Shown: piece after piece, positions 1-9,975 of the stretch
Numbering within the stretch: position 1 is the stretch's first letter
How the letters are laid out: every line of letters begins with the position of its first letter
Program-made: the position numbers and the translations under genes
The notes under the pieces: generated by a model
What the model saw: the letters and a program-made list of their open reading frames with translations, nothing else
Told to the model about the DNA's origin: nothing
Database searches by the model: none
Assembly: GCF_002943715.1 (NCBI RefSeq)
Contig: NZ_MQUA01000013.1
Location: 737,001-801,000, forward strand
Origin: Polaribacter filamentus
Lineage (GTDB): Bacteria; Bacteroidota; Bacteroidia; Flavobacteriales; Flavobacteriaceae
Direction of reading: 5' to 3'
DNA: 64,000 nt

Positions 1-2163
1 TTGAAGAATAGCTTCTTTTGGTGTACTTAAAATGACTTTTTGTTTTGGCTCTAATTTTAAATTAAAATCATCATCAAAACGAATTAATCCTTCAACAGAA
101 CCTGCATTCCATTTAAAACCTTTTAAGTTCGTGGTACAGCCTTTATCAATCAATCGTATTAACTGGTTCTCAGAAACTTTTTTGCCGTAAATTTCAAACA
201 GAATTTTAAAATCACAACCAACTTTATACTCAGAACAACCAAAAGCTGAAGATCCTTTTAATAACCTTCCTTTTTTACACTTCGGACAGGTTTTATCAGC
301 AACTTCTTTTGATTTTGTTTTTTTGGTTTGAGTTTTTGGGTTAACAGATTGCTTTGTTTTACTAGCATTGACAATAGTGTTTGAAGAAATTCTTTTCGTA
401 GAAGTATTTGAACGCACTTCATAAACCAATTCATCCACCATTTTTTTCATGTTGTTGATAAAAGTTCCAGCGTTAAACTCTCCTCTTTCTATTTCTTTTA
501 AACGTTTTTCCCAACGTCCTGTTAATTCAGCAGATTTTAAAAGTTCGTTATCAATAATATTGATCAAGTCAATGCCTGTTTGCGTAGGAATTACCAGTTT
601 TTTTTGTCGCTCAATATATTTTCTTCTGAATAAAGTCTCAATAATACTAGCTCTTGTAGAAGGTCTTCCAATTCCGTTTTCTTTCATTAACTCACGCATT
701 TCATCATCATCAACTTGCTTCCCTGCAGTTTCCATGGCGCGTAATAAACTAGCTTCTGTAAAATTTCTAGGTGGTTTTGTCTCTTTTTGTAAAAACGAAG
801 GCTCGTGCGGTCCTTTTTCTGCTTTTACAAAGGATGGCAAAGTTTGCGCCTCATTTAATTCTTTTTTAATCTTACTTTCTTCCGTTTCGAAAGCAACTCG
901 CCAACCTTTCGTTATAATTTCTTTTCCCGTTGTCTTAAAAGGAACTTCTGCAGCTTTCCCAATAACCGCAGTATTAGAAACATCAGAATCTGGATAAAAA
1001 GCACCAATAAATCTTCTGGTTATAATATCATACACTTGTTGCTGATTGTATTGCAAATGTGCCTGCATTCCTGTCGGAATTATTGCATGGTGATCTGTTA
1101 CTTTTTTATCATCAAAAACACGACTCGTTTTCTTTATTTTTTTTCCTAAAAGTGGTTGTGTTAATTCGCTGTAATTTGTTAATTTAGATAAAATTCCTGC
1201 AATTTTTGGATACACATCATTCGGTAAAAAAGTAGTATCAACTCTCGGGTAGGTAACTACTTTCATCTCATACAATTTCTGTACAATTTTCAAAGTATCA
1301 TCCGCAGAAAACGAAAATTTATTATTACAATATACTTGTAATCCCGTTAAATCAAACAGTTTTGGAGCATAATCTTTTCCTTTCTTTTTGATAACAGAAA
1401 CTATTTCGAAATCAGATTCTTTTACTTTATCAGCTAAAACTCGACCATCTTCTTCTTTTAAAAACCGACCCTCTTCGTAATTAAAAAGTGTATTTCTATA
1501 GGTTGTTTGCAATTCCCAGTACGGTTCTGGTTTAAAATTCTGAATTTCCACAAAACGATTCACCAACATTGCAAGCGTAGGAGTTTGCACTCTACCAACT
1601 GATAAAACTTGTTTGTATCCACCAAATTTTATGGTATATAAACGTGTTGCGTTTAAACCTAACAACCAATCTCCAATTGCTCTAGAGTACCCTGCATAAT
1701 ACAAGTTATCGTACTTTTCTGAAGGTTTTAAATTATTAAACCCTTCTTTAATGGCTTCTTCTGTAAGTGATGAAATCCATAAACGTTGTACTTTTCCTTT
1801 ATAACCCGCTTGATTAATTACCCAACGTTGAATGAGTTCTCCTTCTGTTCCTGCATCCCCACAATTAATAACAACAGTTGCTTTTTCGAATAAAGATTTT
1901 ACAATATTAAATTGTTTTTTAATTCCTGAATCGCCTGTAACTTTCGTATCAAAACGTTCTGGTAACATTGGTAAATTGTTTAAATCCCAACTTTTCCAAT
2001 GTGGTTTGTAGTCTTTAGGTTCTAAAAGTGTGCATAAATGTCCGAATGTATACGTTACCGCATAGCCGTTTCCCTCGTAGTAACCATCACGTTTTGTGTT
2101 GGCTCCTAGAATGTTAGCGATTTCTCTTGCTACACTTGGTTTCTCGGCAATACAGACTTTCAT
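1..2163 (-). CDS. topB: DNA topoisomerase III (C-terminus beyond window edge)
   Basis: Type IA topoisomerase that relaxes and decatenates DNA by single-strand passage. An open frame with no stop runs from the ATG at 2163 to the left edge, giving 721 visible codons. It begins MKVCIAEKPSVAREIANILG, the TOPRIM start, followed by the acidic motif in CGDAGTEGEL, the active-site region around SVGRVQTPTLAML, and DEMRELMKENGIGRPSTRA of the type IA core. Near the visible end CPKCKKGRLLKGSSAFGCS is a topoisomerase zinc-ribbon, which places the missing end only a short way off. The visible length already nearly fills the usual size for flavobacterial TopB. Confidence in the family is very high; the stop cannot be seen. 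Confidence 0.95.
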   Translation of the reverse strand, partial: MKVCIAEKPSVAREIANILGANTKRDGYYEGNGYAVTYTFGHLCTLLEPKDYKPHWKSWDLNNLPMLPERFDTKVTGDSGIKKQFNIVKSLFEKATVVINCGDAGTEGELIQRWVINQAGYKGKVQRLWISSLTEEAIKEGFNNLKPSEKYDNLYYAGYSRAIGDWLLGLNATRLYTIKFGGYKQVLSVGRVQTPTLAMLVNRFVEIQNFKPEPYWELQTTYRNTLFNYEEGRFLKEEDGRVLADKVKESDFEIVSVIKKKGKDYAPKLFDLTGLQVYCNNKFSFSADDTLKIVQKLYEMKVVTYPRVDTTFLPNDVYPKIAGILSKLTNYSELTQPLLGKKIKKTSRVFDDKKVTDHHAIIPTGMQAHLQYNQQQVYDIITRRFIGAFYPDSDVSNTAVIGKAAEVPFKTTGKEIITKGWRVAFETEESKIKKELNEAQTLPSFVKAEKGPHEPSFLQKETKPPRNFTEASLLRAMETAGKQVDDDEMRELMKENGIGRPSTRASIIETLFRRKYIERQKKLVIPTQTGIDLINIIDNELLKSAELTGRWEKRLKEIERGEFNAGTFINNMKKMVDELVYEVRSNTSTKRISSNTIVNASKTKQSVNPKTQTKKTKSKEVADKTCPKCKKGRLLKGSSAFGCSEYKVGCDFKILFEIYGKKVSENQLIRLIDKGCTTNLKGFKWNAGSVEGLIRFDDDFNLKLEPKQKVILSTPKEAILQ

Positions 2164-2208
2164 TTATGTTTTTTGTGAATTCGAAAATAGGGAAATAATT
2201 AAGATTTT

Positions 2209-2511
2209 TTACAAATCTTTTTCTAACTTCTTAGTATTTTGTCTTGTATCGAAAATAGTAACAATTACAATTCTTTTAGAATTGAATCTGTAAAATAATG
2301 TGGTTTGTTTTGTGATTACACATTTATATAGTTCTTTTTTCTTATTTGATATAGGAAAACTTTCAGGATGTATCTTTATAAGATTTATACTTTTATCTAA
2401 TTTTTTAATAAAATCTAACTTTACATTTAAATTCCATTTTTCAAGTAAGTAAATAAAAAGGGTATTAAGTTTATTTTTAGCTGTTTTAGATATTATAATA
2501 GAACGACTCAT
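2209..2511 (-). CDS. RelE/ParE-family toxin of a toxin-antitoxin pair
   Basis: A 100-residue protein with the length and layout of ParE/RelE-type toxins: an N-terminal helical hairpin (KTAKNKLNTLFIYLLEKW), a middle strand pair (LYKCVITKQTTLFYRF) and a C-terminal strand (IVIVTIFDTRQN). Known ParE members poison gyrase and RelE members cleave mRNA; the sequence alone does not say which. Its ATG overlaps the TGA of the upstream antitoxin frame (ATGA), the usual antitoxin-then-toxin order with translational coupling. That antitoxin frame is broken, which would be dangerous for the cell if both the break and the toxin were real. Confidence 0.8.
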   Translation of the reverse strand: MSRSIIISKTAKNKLNTLFIYLLEKWNLNVKLDFIKKLDKSINLIKIHPESFPISNKKKELYKCVITKQTTLFYRFNSKRIVIVTIFDTRQNTKKLEKDL

Positions 2512-2878
2512 TTTCTATGAGAAGACATAAAAGTTTCATAATCTGATGTTTCATTATTTAAAATTTCTAAATCTGCTTTTTCAATTTCTTCACGTTGAGA
2601 AAGACTTAATTCATTCCAGAAATCATTGTTTTTCCAAAGTAAATTTTCTAATTTTCTAATTGTTTCCTCATTTTCTAAATTGATGAAATCATTTATAAAA
2701 TTTAATTTTCTATTTTTTTAGAAGTAAATATTGAATTATAACCACTTTCAACTTCATTAACATTAGATATAAGATTTTCTTCATCTTTAATAAAATGTAT
2801 AAATTTAGTAAGTAATTCTGGAGAATCAATTTCTAAAATATCTTTTATGAATTCTATTTTTTTAGATTGAATATCCAT
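2508..2878 (-). pseudogene. antitoxin of the ParE-type pair, frameshifted
   Basis: Two frames join into one plausible 123-residue antitoxin. The N-terminal part starts at the ATG at 2878 (MDIQSKKIEFIKDILEIDS) and stops at 2702. The C-terminal part (KNRKLNFINDFIN to NNETSDYETFMSSHRK) lies one frame over and has no good start of its own. The frames meet at a run of seven A on the coding strand (2713-2719); one extra A restores a continuous protein. The C-terminal half contains WNELSLSQREEIEKADLE, a pattern common beside flavobacterial ParE toxins. The break is either an under-called homopolymer or a true mutation. I could not name the antitoxin family. Confidence 0.7.
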
Positions 2879-2912
2879 TTTTATTTTTTTATAAAGATAA
2901 TAAAATTTTGTA

Positions 2913-5036
2913 CTACTTCACCAAAGCCAATTGAATTCTCTTTCTTACAGCATCAACTTCTAGCACTTTAACAATAATTTGTTGCTGTAAATTAACAATT
3001 GCACTTACATCTTTTACAAAAGTATCCGATAAATTAGAAACGTGAATTAAGCCACTTTCTTTTATTCCGATATCAACAAAACAACCAAAATTGGTAATGT
3101 TATTTACTATTCCGGGTAAAAGTTGACCAATTCTCAAATCAGCAATTATTTTTATAGTTGCATCAAAAGAAAACATTTTTGCTTTTGCTCTTGGATCTGC
3201 GCCAGGTTTTTCTAATTCCTTAATAATGTCTTCTAAAGTTGGCAAACCAACCGTTGCAGAAATGTAATTTTTTAGCGGAATTTTAGTAAGCAATTCTTTG
3301 TTCCCAATAAAATCAGCTACATTTTTTTTATTGTCTTTCGCTATTTTATCAACCAAAGCATAATTTTCTGGATGCACAGCAGAATCATCTAGCGGATTTT
3401 TAGCATTTTTAATTCTCAAAAAACCAGCAGCTTGTTCAAAAGCTTTTGCGCCTAAACTTGGTACTTTTTTTATAGCAGTTCTTGATGTAAAAGAACCATT
3501 TTCATTTCTGTAAATTATGATGTTTTGCGCAATTTTTGGCCCAATTCCGGATACATAACTTAGCAAAGATTCGCTTGCCGTGTTAATGTTAATTCCGATG
3601 GTATTTACACAACTTTCAACAACCGTATCCAACGATTTTTTTAATTTTGGTTGATCAACATCGTGCTGATATTGGCCAACTCCAATCGATTTCGCATCAA
3701 TTTTCACTAACTCAGCCAAAGGATCTTGTAATCTTCTACCTATAGAAATTGATCCACGAACGGTAACATCAAACGTTGGAAATTCGTCTCTCGCAATTTT
3801 TGAAGCAGAATATATGGACGCGCCAGCTTCGCTCACCACAAAAATATCTACTTGATTTTTAAATTGAATTTTTTTAACAAATTGCTCCGTTTCTCTAGAA
3901 GCCGTTCCGTTTCCAATTGCAATTGCCTCAATTTTATGAGCGTCCACTAAAAAACTAATTTTCTTGATTGCCTCAATTAAATTATTTTGGGGCGCATGCG
4001 GATAAATTGTTTCATTATGTTCTAAATCTCCTTGCGCATTTAAACACACAATTTTACAACCAGATTTAAACCCAGGATCGATTGCTAAAATTCTTTTTTC
4101 ACCTAAAGGAGCTCCTAAAAGCAATTGTTTCAGGTTTTTAGAAAAAACAGTAATTGCATCTTCATCGGCTTTTTCTTTTGCAATCGATAGCGCTTCATTT
4201 GATAAAGAAGGAAATAAAAGTCGTTTAAAAGCATCCTGAATCGCTAATTGAAGTTCTGATGAACATTCATTTGAAGTTCTTATAATTTTATCTTCCATTT
4301 TTTGAATGGCTTTTTCTGAATCAATTTCTATTTTAACGCGAATAAAACCTTCTTTTTGGGCTCTTAAGATGGCTAAAAAACGATGTGAAGGAATATTTTT
4401 TAAAGATTCATTCCAATCAAAATAATCTTTAAATTTTTGTGCTTTTTCATCATCAATTTTAGCCTTTATAACTTTAGATGAAATTGTCGCAAAACGCTCT
4501 ATTTGTTGTCTAATATTGTTTCTAATATCTGTGCGTTCGTTTATCCACTCGGCGATTATAAAACGAGCGCCTTCTAGCGCAACTTCAACCGTTTCAACTT
4601 CCTTAGAAATGTATTTTGAGGCTGTAGCTTCTAAATTTTGTACTCGTTGACTCATCATCATTTTTGCCAACAGTTCTAAACCTTTTAAACGTGCAGTTTC
4701 TGCTTTGGTTTTACTCTTTTTCTTAAAAGGTAAATACAAATCTTCTAAAGTAATTAAATCTTGAGAATTGTTTACTTTTTGTTCTAAATCTACTGTTAAA
4801 ACTTCTTGTTCTTCTAATGCTTTTAAAATTGCTTTTTTACGTTTTTCTAAAACTTCAAAAATCTCTTTGTATTTTAGAATATCGCCAATTTCAACTTCGT
4901 CTAAATTACCTGTCATTTCTTTTCTATATCTTGATATAAAGGGAATTGTACAAGCTTCGTTTAACAATGAAATCGTATTTTCTACAGATTTTGATGAAAG
5001 TTTTGTTTGCTGAATTATAAAAGAAAGTAACTGCAT
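2913..5036 (-). CDS. tex: Tex-family RNA-binding transcriptional accessory protein
   Basis: A 707-residue protein with the full Tex layout. The N-terminal helical region starts MQLLSFIIQQTKLSSKSVEN and contains the family pattern FISRYRKEMTGNLDE. A YqgF/RNase H-like domain follows at about residue 320 (ILAIDPGFKSGCK), then helix-hairpin-helix motifs near residue 500 (SGIGPKIAQNIIIYRNENG), and a C-terminal S1 domain over the last 70 residues (GIVNNITNFGCFVDIG). Tex proteins bind nucleic acid and are linked to transcription in other bacteria; the exact role here is unknown. It stands alone on the minus strand, with about 180 bp separating it from the GNAT gene upstream. Confidence 0.95.
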   Translation of the reverse strand: MQLLSFIIQQTKLSSKSVENTISLLNEACTIPFISRYRKEMTGNLDEVEIGDILKYKEIFEVLEKRKKAILKALEEQEVLTVDLEQKVNNSQDLITLEDLYLPFKKKSKTKAETARLKGLELLAKMMMSQRVQNLEATASKYISKEVETVEVALEGARFIIAEWINERTDIRNNIRQQIERFATISSKVIKAKIDDEKAQKFKDYFDWNESLKNIPSHRFLAILRAQKEGFIRVKIEIDSEKAIQKMEDKIIRTSNECSSELQLAIQDAFKRLLFPSLSNEALSIAKEKADEDAITVFSKNLKQLLLGAPLGEKRILAIDPGFKSGCKIVCLNAQGDLEHNETIYPHAPQNNLIEAIKKISFLVDAHKIEAIAIGNGTASRETEQFVKKIQFKNQVDIFVVSEAGASIYSASKIARDEFPTFDVTVRGSISIGRRLQDPLAELVKIDAKSIGVGQYQHDVDQPKLKKSLDTVVESCVNTIGININTASESLLSYVSGIGPKIAQNIIIYRNENGSFTSRTAIKKVPSLGAKAFEQAAGFLRIKNAKNPLDDSAVHPENYALVDKIAKDNKKNVADFIGNKELLTKIPLKNYISATVGLPTLEDIIKELEKPGADPRAKAKMFSFDATIKIIADLRIGQLLPGIVNNITNFGCFVDIGIKESGLIHVSNLSDTFVKDVSAIVNLQQQIIVKVLEVDAVRKRIQLALVK

Positions 5037-5065
5037 TTTTTTAATTGAATTTAACGGAATAGAAA

Positions 5066-5093
5066 AACCTCATAAATTGATTTTTATGAGGTT
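5066..5093 (-). terminator. terminator-like hairpin downstream of the GNAT gene
   Basis: AACCTCATAAA and TTTATGAGGTT form an 11-bp perfect stem with a 6-nt loop. Read on the minus strand it is followed by TTTTTCTAT. It lies between the acetyltransferase stop and the tex start, so it probably ends the lysA-side transcripts before tex. Confidence 0.6.
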
Positions 5094-5219
5094 GTAAATA
5101 TACTTTTATTTTGTTTTTTTCTTCTGAATTTTTAAGATAATTGCCGTTTCTATCATGAACTCCAGTTGAGTGGTTTAAAGAATTATCGATTCCGCTCTAA
5201 CTGACATCTGTTAGATTAA

Positions 5220-5732
5220 TTATAAAATTACTTTCTCAAAAGCCAGTCTTTTATCACCGTAATTGGTGTAAATAATTCCGCAATACGTATATCCTAATTT
5301 TTTAATTAAAGATTGCATTCCAAGATTATCTTCATGCGTATCAATCTTTAAACTTTTGATGTTTTTTTCCACTAATTGCAAATGAAATTCATCAAATAAC
5401 AATGTTGCTAATCCAAATTTTCTAAACTCTTTTTTGATAGCCATTCTGTGAATTACTCCGTAAATTTCATCCTCATTAATAATCCAATTTCCTTCAATAA
5501 TTTTGTATGTAGGTTCTTTGTTTGTGGAAAACATCGAAGTTGCCATTATCTGATTTTCATCATTAATAACAACAAAACTCTCCCCATTTAAAATATCATT
5601 CTCTATTTGTGCTGCATTTGGATATCCATTTTGCCATTGATCAATATTTTGTGCTGCCAAATATGTTTTGGCATCTTCAATTATTTTCAAAATTCTTGGA
5701 ACCTCTTTTAAAGTAGAAAGTTTAATTTTCAT
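5220..5732 (-). CDS. GNAT-family N-acetyltransferase
   Basis: A 170-residue protein with a GNAT fold. The acetyl-CoA binding stretch is seen in IYGVIHRMAIKKEFRKFGLA followed by TLLFDEF, and the C-terminal strand-helix pattern appears in LKIDTHEDNLGMQSLIKKLG and GYTYCGIIYTNYGDKRLAFE. The substrate cannot be read from sequence. The gene begins 4 bp downstream of the FAH-family gene, so the two are probably co-transcribed. Confidence 0.85.
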   Translation of the reverse strand: MKIKLSTLKEVPRILKIIEDAKTYLAAQNIDQWQNGYPNAAQIENDILNGESFVVINDENQIMATSMFSTNKEPTYKIIEGNWIINEDEIYGVIHRMAIKKEFRKFGLATLLFDEFHLQLVEKNIKSLKIDTHEDNLGMQSLIKKLGYTYCGIIYTNYGDKRLAFEKVIL

Positions 5733-5736
5733 CCGT

Positions 5737-6348
5737 TTAAATCATTTTAAAATCTAACATTAATTCGCCCTCAATCGAAAGTTGTAATCGATCTCCTTTA
5801 TGAATTTCACCAGCACCAGTTGCAGGAGTTCCTGTAAAGATTAAATCGCCAGGTTGTAACGTCATGTATTTTGATATAAATGCAATAATTTCTGCAAAAT
5901 TATAAACCATAAAAGCTGTATTTCCTGCTTGCTTTTGTTCTCCGTTAATTTTTAAATCGAAATTAACATTATCTAAATTCGGGAAATTTGAAACCGATTT
6001 GAAACTAGAAATAGGTGCAGCGCCATCAAAACCTTTTGATAATTCCCAAGGACCTTTATTTTCTCTAGATTCGTTAAAAATATCTTTTGCTGTATAATCA
6101 ATTCCTGCTGCAATTTCAGAAATATAAGAAGTTGCATTTTCTACTGAAATATTTTTTCCTTCTTTTCCAATTTTAATAACCAACTCAATTTCGTACCATA
6201 ACTGTTTTGTAAAACTTGGGTATTCAACATTACAATTAATAGCTAAGCTTGATGCTGGTTTAGAGAAAATAATTTGATTTCCTGTTTTACCAACATTTTT
6301 ATCTTCTAAATTTGTTGCGTAATTTTTACCGATTGCTAATATTTTCAA
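5737..6348 (-). CDS. fumarylacetoacetate hydrolase (FAH) family protein
   Basis: A 203-residue single-domain FAH-family protein of the acylpyruvate hydrolase / FAHD1 size class, enzymes that cleave or decarboxylate 2-oxo acids with a bound divalent metal. Family marks are the start KILAIGKNYATNLED, the metal-ligand region in QLWYEIELVIKIGKEGKNIS, YTAKDIFNESRENKGPWELSKGFDGAAP, and the C-terminal LQPGDLIFTGTPATGAGEIHKGD. The start codon is TTG at 6348, chosen because it gives the normal family N-terminus. It is closely followed by the GNAT gene. The precise substrate is not known. Confidence 0.88.
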   Translation of the reverse strand: MKILAIGKNYATNLEDKNVGKTGNQIIFSKPASSLAINCNVEYPSFTKQLWYEIELVIKIGKEGKNISVENATSYISEIAAGIDYTAKDIFNESRENKGPWELSKGFDGAAPISSFKSVSNFPNLDNVNFDLKINGEQKQAGNTAFMVYNFAEIIAFISKYMTLQPGDLIFTGTPATGAGEIHKGDRLQLSIEGELMLDFKMI

Positions 6349-6437
6349 AATGACGTTTTTTTTACCAAGTAAATTTAATTAAAAATCCACTAAAAAAGAA
6401 ATATACTTTTCCTTTATTAGGTGATATATTATAAAAT

Positions 6438-6466
6438 AAAAATCCCAAAATAAATTTGAGATTTTG
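6438..6466 (-). terminator. imperfect terminator-like hairpin after lysA
   Basis: On the minus strand AAAATCTCAAATTTA pairs imperfectly with TTTGGGATTTTTATTTT, giving a weak stem with a T-rich tail 65 bp past the lysA stop. The 182-bp gap between lysA and the FAH-family gene otherwise holds nothing recognisable. Confidence 0.4.
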
Positions 6467-6530
6467 TATTAAAACAGAAGATAAAAAGCTTAAATAACTT
6501 TTATCTGATAAAATTATTAAACTAAACTTT

Positions 6531-7763
6531 CTACTTTTTTTGTTGGTTTTTCCTAGCAGAAAAATCAATAATTTCTTGATTGTTAAGAATATCTGTTAAA
6601 GTTTGTCTTTTTCTAATTAAATAATCTTTGCCGTCATGAAACATTACTTCTGCAGGTAAATAGCGTGAGTTATAGTTCGATGCCATCGAAAAACAATACG
6701 CTCCAGCATTATGAAAACACAAAACATCTTCTTCAGAAATTTCTGCAATTCTTCTGTTTGATGCAAAAGTGTCAGTTTCACAAATATAACCAACAACAGA
6801 ATAATATCGATCTCTTCCTGTTGGGTTTGAGATGTTTGTAATATGATGATAAGAATCGTACATCATAGGTCTAACCAAGTGATTAAAACCAGAATCTACA
6901 TGTGCAAAAACAGTAGAAGTTGTTTGTTTTACAACATTTACTTTTGCTAAAAATGAACCCGCTTGAGAAACTAAAAATTTACCAGGTTCGAACATAAGTG
7001 TAATTTCTTTGCCATATTCAATACAAAATTCATTAAATCTTTCTGATAATTGCAAACCTAATTGCTCAATATCCGTAGAAATATCTCCTTCTTTATAAGG
7101 AACTTTAAATCCGCTTCCAAAATCAATAAAATCAATATTTTTAAATTGTTTAGCAACATCAAACAAAATTTCTGTAGCACGTAAAAAAGTGTCAATATCT
7201 AAAATATCAGAACCTGTGTGCATATGAATTCCGTTAATATTCATACCGGTATTTTCTACAACACGTTTGATGTGCGGAACTTGATGTATTGAAATCCCGA
7301 ATTTTGAATCGATATGACCCACAGAGATTTTAGAATTACCACCTGCCATAATATGTGGATTGATACGCACACAAACTGGAATTTCAGGATGTTTTTGTCC
7401 AAATAATTCTAAAATAGAAAGATTATCAATATTAATTTGAACACCCAATTTCGCAACTTCTTCAATTTCTGTTAAAGAAACGCCGTTTGGTGTATAAATT
7501 ATTTTTTTAGGATCAATGCCTGTAGTTAAACTCAACTGAACTTCTTGAATGGAAACTGTATCTAAACCAGCGCCTAAATTCTTAAAGAACTTTAAAATGT
7601 TAATATTTGAAAGTGCTTTTACAGCATAATTCAGTTTTAAACTTTTAACACTGCTAAAAGCATCTGTTAGCCTATTGTATTGAGATTCAATTTTGTCTGT
7701 ATCGTAAACGTACAAAGGACTGCCATATTTGTTCGCTAATTCTAAAAGTTGTACTTTTTCCAC
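6531..7763 (-). CDS. lysA: diaminopimelate decarboxylase
   Basis: PLP enzyme that converts meso-diaminopimelate to lysine, the last step of lysine synthesis. At 410 residues it has the usual length. The PLP lysine is K49 in LNYAVKALSN; the glycine-rich phosphate-binding loop is IDFGSGFKVPYKEGD; substrate-binding residues fall in PMMYDSYHHI and NAGAYCFSMASNYNSR. The start is GTG at 7763 (MEKVQLLELANKYGSPLYVYD), about 20 nt from a predicted transcription start, so the leader would be very short. It is transcribed away from parE. Confidence 0.95.
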   Translation of the reverse strand: MEKVQLLELANKYGSPLYVYDTDKIESQYNRLTDAFSSVKSLKLNYAVKALSNINILKFFKNLGAGLDTVSIQEVQLSLTTGIDPKKIIYTPNGVSLTEIEEVAKLGVQINIDNLSILELFGQKHPEIPVCVRINPHIMAGGNSKISVGHIDSKFGISIHQVPHIKRVVENTGMNINGIHMHTGSDILDIDTFLRATEILFDVAKQFKNIDFIDFGSGFKVPYKEGDISTDIEQLGLQLSERFNEFCIEYGKEITLMFEPGKFLVSQAGSFLAKVNVVKQTTSTVFAHVDSGFNHLVRPMMYDSYHHITNISNPTGRDRYYSVVGYICETDTFASNRRIAEISEEDVLCFHNAGAYCFSMASNYNSRYLPAEVMFHDGKDYLIRKRQTLTDILNNQEIIDFSARKNQQKK

Positions 7764-7789
7764 CGTGATCTTTATTTTATATCTGGCCT

Positions 7790-7797
7790 CAAAAGTA
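7790..7797 (-). promoter_or_regulatory. -7 box of the lysA promoter
   Basis: On the minus strand TACTTTTG matches the Bacteroidota -7 consensus TAnnTTTG. Transcription would start near 7783, about 20 nt before the GTG of lysA. No TTG -33 element is seen at the usual distance, so confidence is moderate. Confidence 0.45.
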
Positions 7798-7988
7798 ATA
7801 CAAATGTTTAATAAAGTATGATTTGTTTAAAAATACAACAAATTGTTTTTTATTGTGATTTTTGCGTTAATAAAACTGATTTTCAACCGTTGAAATCCTG
7901 TTGATAACTAATTAATAAAGACATTTTATTTTACCTTGTAAAATCTTAATTTAGCACCACTACAACCCTAACCACAGTGCCAATTTTT

Positions 7989-9845
7989 ATGACTCAAGAA
8001 ACAAAATATACAGAAGATAATATTAGATCATTAGACTGGAAAGAGCACATTAGAATGCGTCCAGGAATGTATATTGGAAAACTAGGTGATGGTTCTTCTG
8101 CGGATGACGGAATTTACATTCTTGTAAAGGAAGTTTTAGATAATTCTATTGACGAATATGTGATGGGTGCTGGTAAAACTATCGAAATTTCTATCCAAGG
8201 AAGTAAAGTTACGGTAAGAGATTTTGGTAGAGGAATCCCTTTGGGGAAGGTTGTTGACGTGGTTTCTAAAATGAACACTGGTGGTAAATACGATTCAAAA
8301 GCATTTAAAAAATCGGTAGGTTTAAACGGTGTAGGTACTAAAGCTGTAAATGCATTATCCGATTTTTTTAGAGTAGAATCAACCAGAGATGGTAAGTCTG
8401 CATCAGCAGAGTTTAGCCAAGGAAATTTAATAAGTCAAGATTTTTTAGAAGAAACGTCTCGTAGAAAAGGAACTAAAGTTTCTTTTATTCCGGATGAAGC
8501 AATTTTTAAAAAATACAAATTTAGAAACGAATATGTTTCTAAAATGTTAAAGTATTATGTGTATTTAAATCCGGGTTTGACTATTATTTTTAACGGAGAA
8601 AAATATTTTTCTGAAAACGGATTAAAAGATTTATTGGAAGACAACAACAATTTAGATGATATGTTGTACCCAATAATTCACTTAAAAGGAGAAGATATCG
8701 AGGTTGCAATAACGCATAGTAAAACTCAATATTCAGAAGAATATTATTCTTTTGTAAACGGGCAACACACAACGCAAGGAGGAACACATCAAGCAGCTTT
8801 TAGAGAAGTAATTGTAAAAACAATTCGTGATTTTTATGGTAAAGCTTTTGAAGCTTCGGATGTAAGAAAATCAATTATTTCTGCGATTGCCATTAAAGTA
8901 ATGGAACCTATTTTTGAAAGTCAGACGAAAACAAAGTTAGGATCCACAGAAATGGGCGGTAAACTGCCAACTGTTAGAACCTATATTAGTGATTTTCTAA
9001 AAACAAAGTTAGATAACTTTTTACATAGAAATAGTGATGTTGCAGATTTCCTTTTAAAGAAAATTGTACAGGCAGAAAGAGAACGAAAAGAGCTTTCTGG
9101 CATTAGAAAACTAGCAAAAGACAGAGCCAAAAAAGCAAATTTACACAATAAAAAATTACGAGATTGTAGAGTCCATTTAGGCGATATTAAACATGAAAAT
9201 TATTTAGAAAGCACCTTGTTTATTACCGAGGGAGATTCTGCTTCTGGTTCTATCACAAAGTCTCGAAATGTAAACACACAAGCCGTTTTTAGTTTAAAAG
9301 GAAAGCCTTTAAATTCTTACGGATTAAGTAAAAAAATTGTGTACGAAAATGAGGAATTTAATTTATTGCAAGCTGCTTTAAATATAGAAGATGGTTTGGA
9401 AGAATTGCGCTATAATAACATTGTAATTGCTACCGATGCAGATGTTGACGGAATGCACATTAGATTGTTATTAATTACGTTTTTTTTACAGTTTTTTCCA
9501 GAATTGATTAAGGACGGACATTTATATATTTTAGATACGCCTTTATTTAGAGTCCGTGATAAAAAAGAAACTATTTATTGTTACTCGGAAGAAGAACGAA
9601 GAGCGGCAGTAGAAAAGCTTAGAGGAAAAGCAGAAATAACTCGATTTAAAGGTTTGGGTGAAATTTCGCCAAACGAATTTGTGCATTTTATTGGTGATGA
9701 TATTCGCTTAGATCCAGTAATGTTAGATAAAGAAATGTCTATTGAACAAATGTTAGAATTTTACATGGGAAAAAACACTCCTGACAGACAGAAGTTTATT
9801 ATTAAAAACTTAGTAGTTGAGTTGGATGTAATTGAGGAAGCGTAA
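7989..9845 (+). CDS. parE: DNA topoisomerase IV subunit B
   Basis: ATPase subunit of a type IIA topoisomerase that decatenates chromosomes together with ParC. The protein is about 618 residues from the ATG at 7989 ([20 protein letters not shown]). A GTG 12 bp upstream keeps the frame open but gives an odd extension. It has the GHKL ATPase motifs [13 protein letters not shown] and DFGRGIPLG, the ATP lid [15 protein letters not shown], the TOPRIM glutamate in [10 protein letters not shown] and the acidic DADVDGMHI. The C-terminus ends [12 protein letters not shown]. The compact size without a large insert favours ParE over GyrB. Its partner parC lies 830 bp downstream, separated by an ORF6N gene. 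Confidence 0.93.
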   Translation: MTQETKYTEDNIRSLDWKEHIRMRPGMYIGKLGDGSSADDGIYILVKEVLDNSIDEYVMGAGKTIEISIQGSKVTVRDFGRGIPLGKVVDVVSKMNTGGKYDSKAFKKSVGLNGVGTKAVNALSDFFRVESTRDGKSASAEFSQGNLISQDFLEETSRRKGTKVSFIPDEAIFKKYKFRNEYVSKMLKYYVYLNPGLTIIFNGEKYFSENGLKDLLEDNNNLDDMLYPIIHLKGEDIEVAITHSKTQYSEEYYSFVNGQHTTQGGTHQAAFREVIVKTIRDFYGKAFEASDVRKSIISAIAIKVMEPIFESQTKTKLGSTEMGGKLPTVRTYISDFLKTKLDNFLHRNSDVADFLLKKIVQAERERKELSGIRKLAKDRAKKANLHNKKLRDCRVHLGDIKHENYLESTLFITEGDSASGSITKSRNVNTQAVFSLKGKPLNSYGLSKKIVYENEEFNLLQAALNIEDGLEELRYNNIVIATDADVDGMHIRLLLITFFLQFFPELIKDGHLYILDTPLFRVRDKKETIYCYSEEERRAAVEKLRGKAEITRFKGLGEISPNEFVHFIGDDIRLDPVMLDKEMSIEQMLEFYMGKNTPDRQKFIIKNLVVELDVIEEA

Positions 9846-9975
9846 TCGATTCTATATTTTTTTCTTTGGATGAATTTTGAGTAGTTTAAGAAAAATTGGA
9901 CATTACAAATTTTAACCTCCAATTAAACCCTATAAAAACTGGAGGAGCCAATTTGGCACCTTCATTATTTAAAAA

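Noticed and set aside
449..997. 182-codon plus-strand open frame
   Set aside because: It lies antisense to the continuous topoisomerase III frame, which has clear family motifs.
6362..6568. 68-codon minus-strand frame after lysA
   Set aside because: Low-complexity AT-rich sequence overlapping the lysA end, with no recognisable domain.
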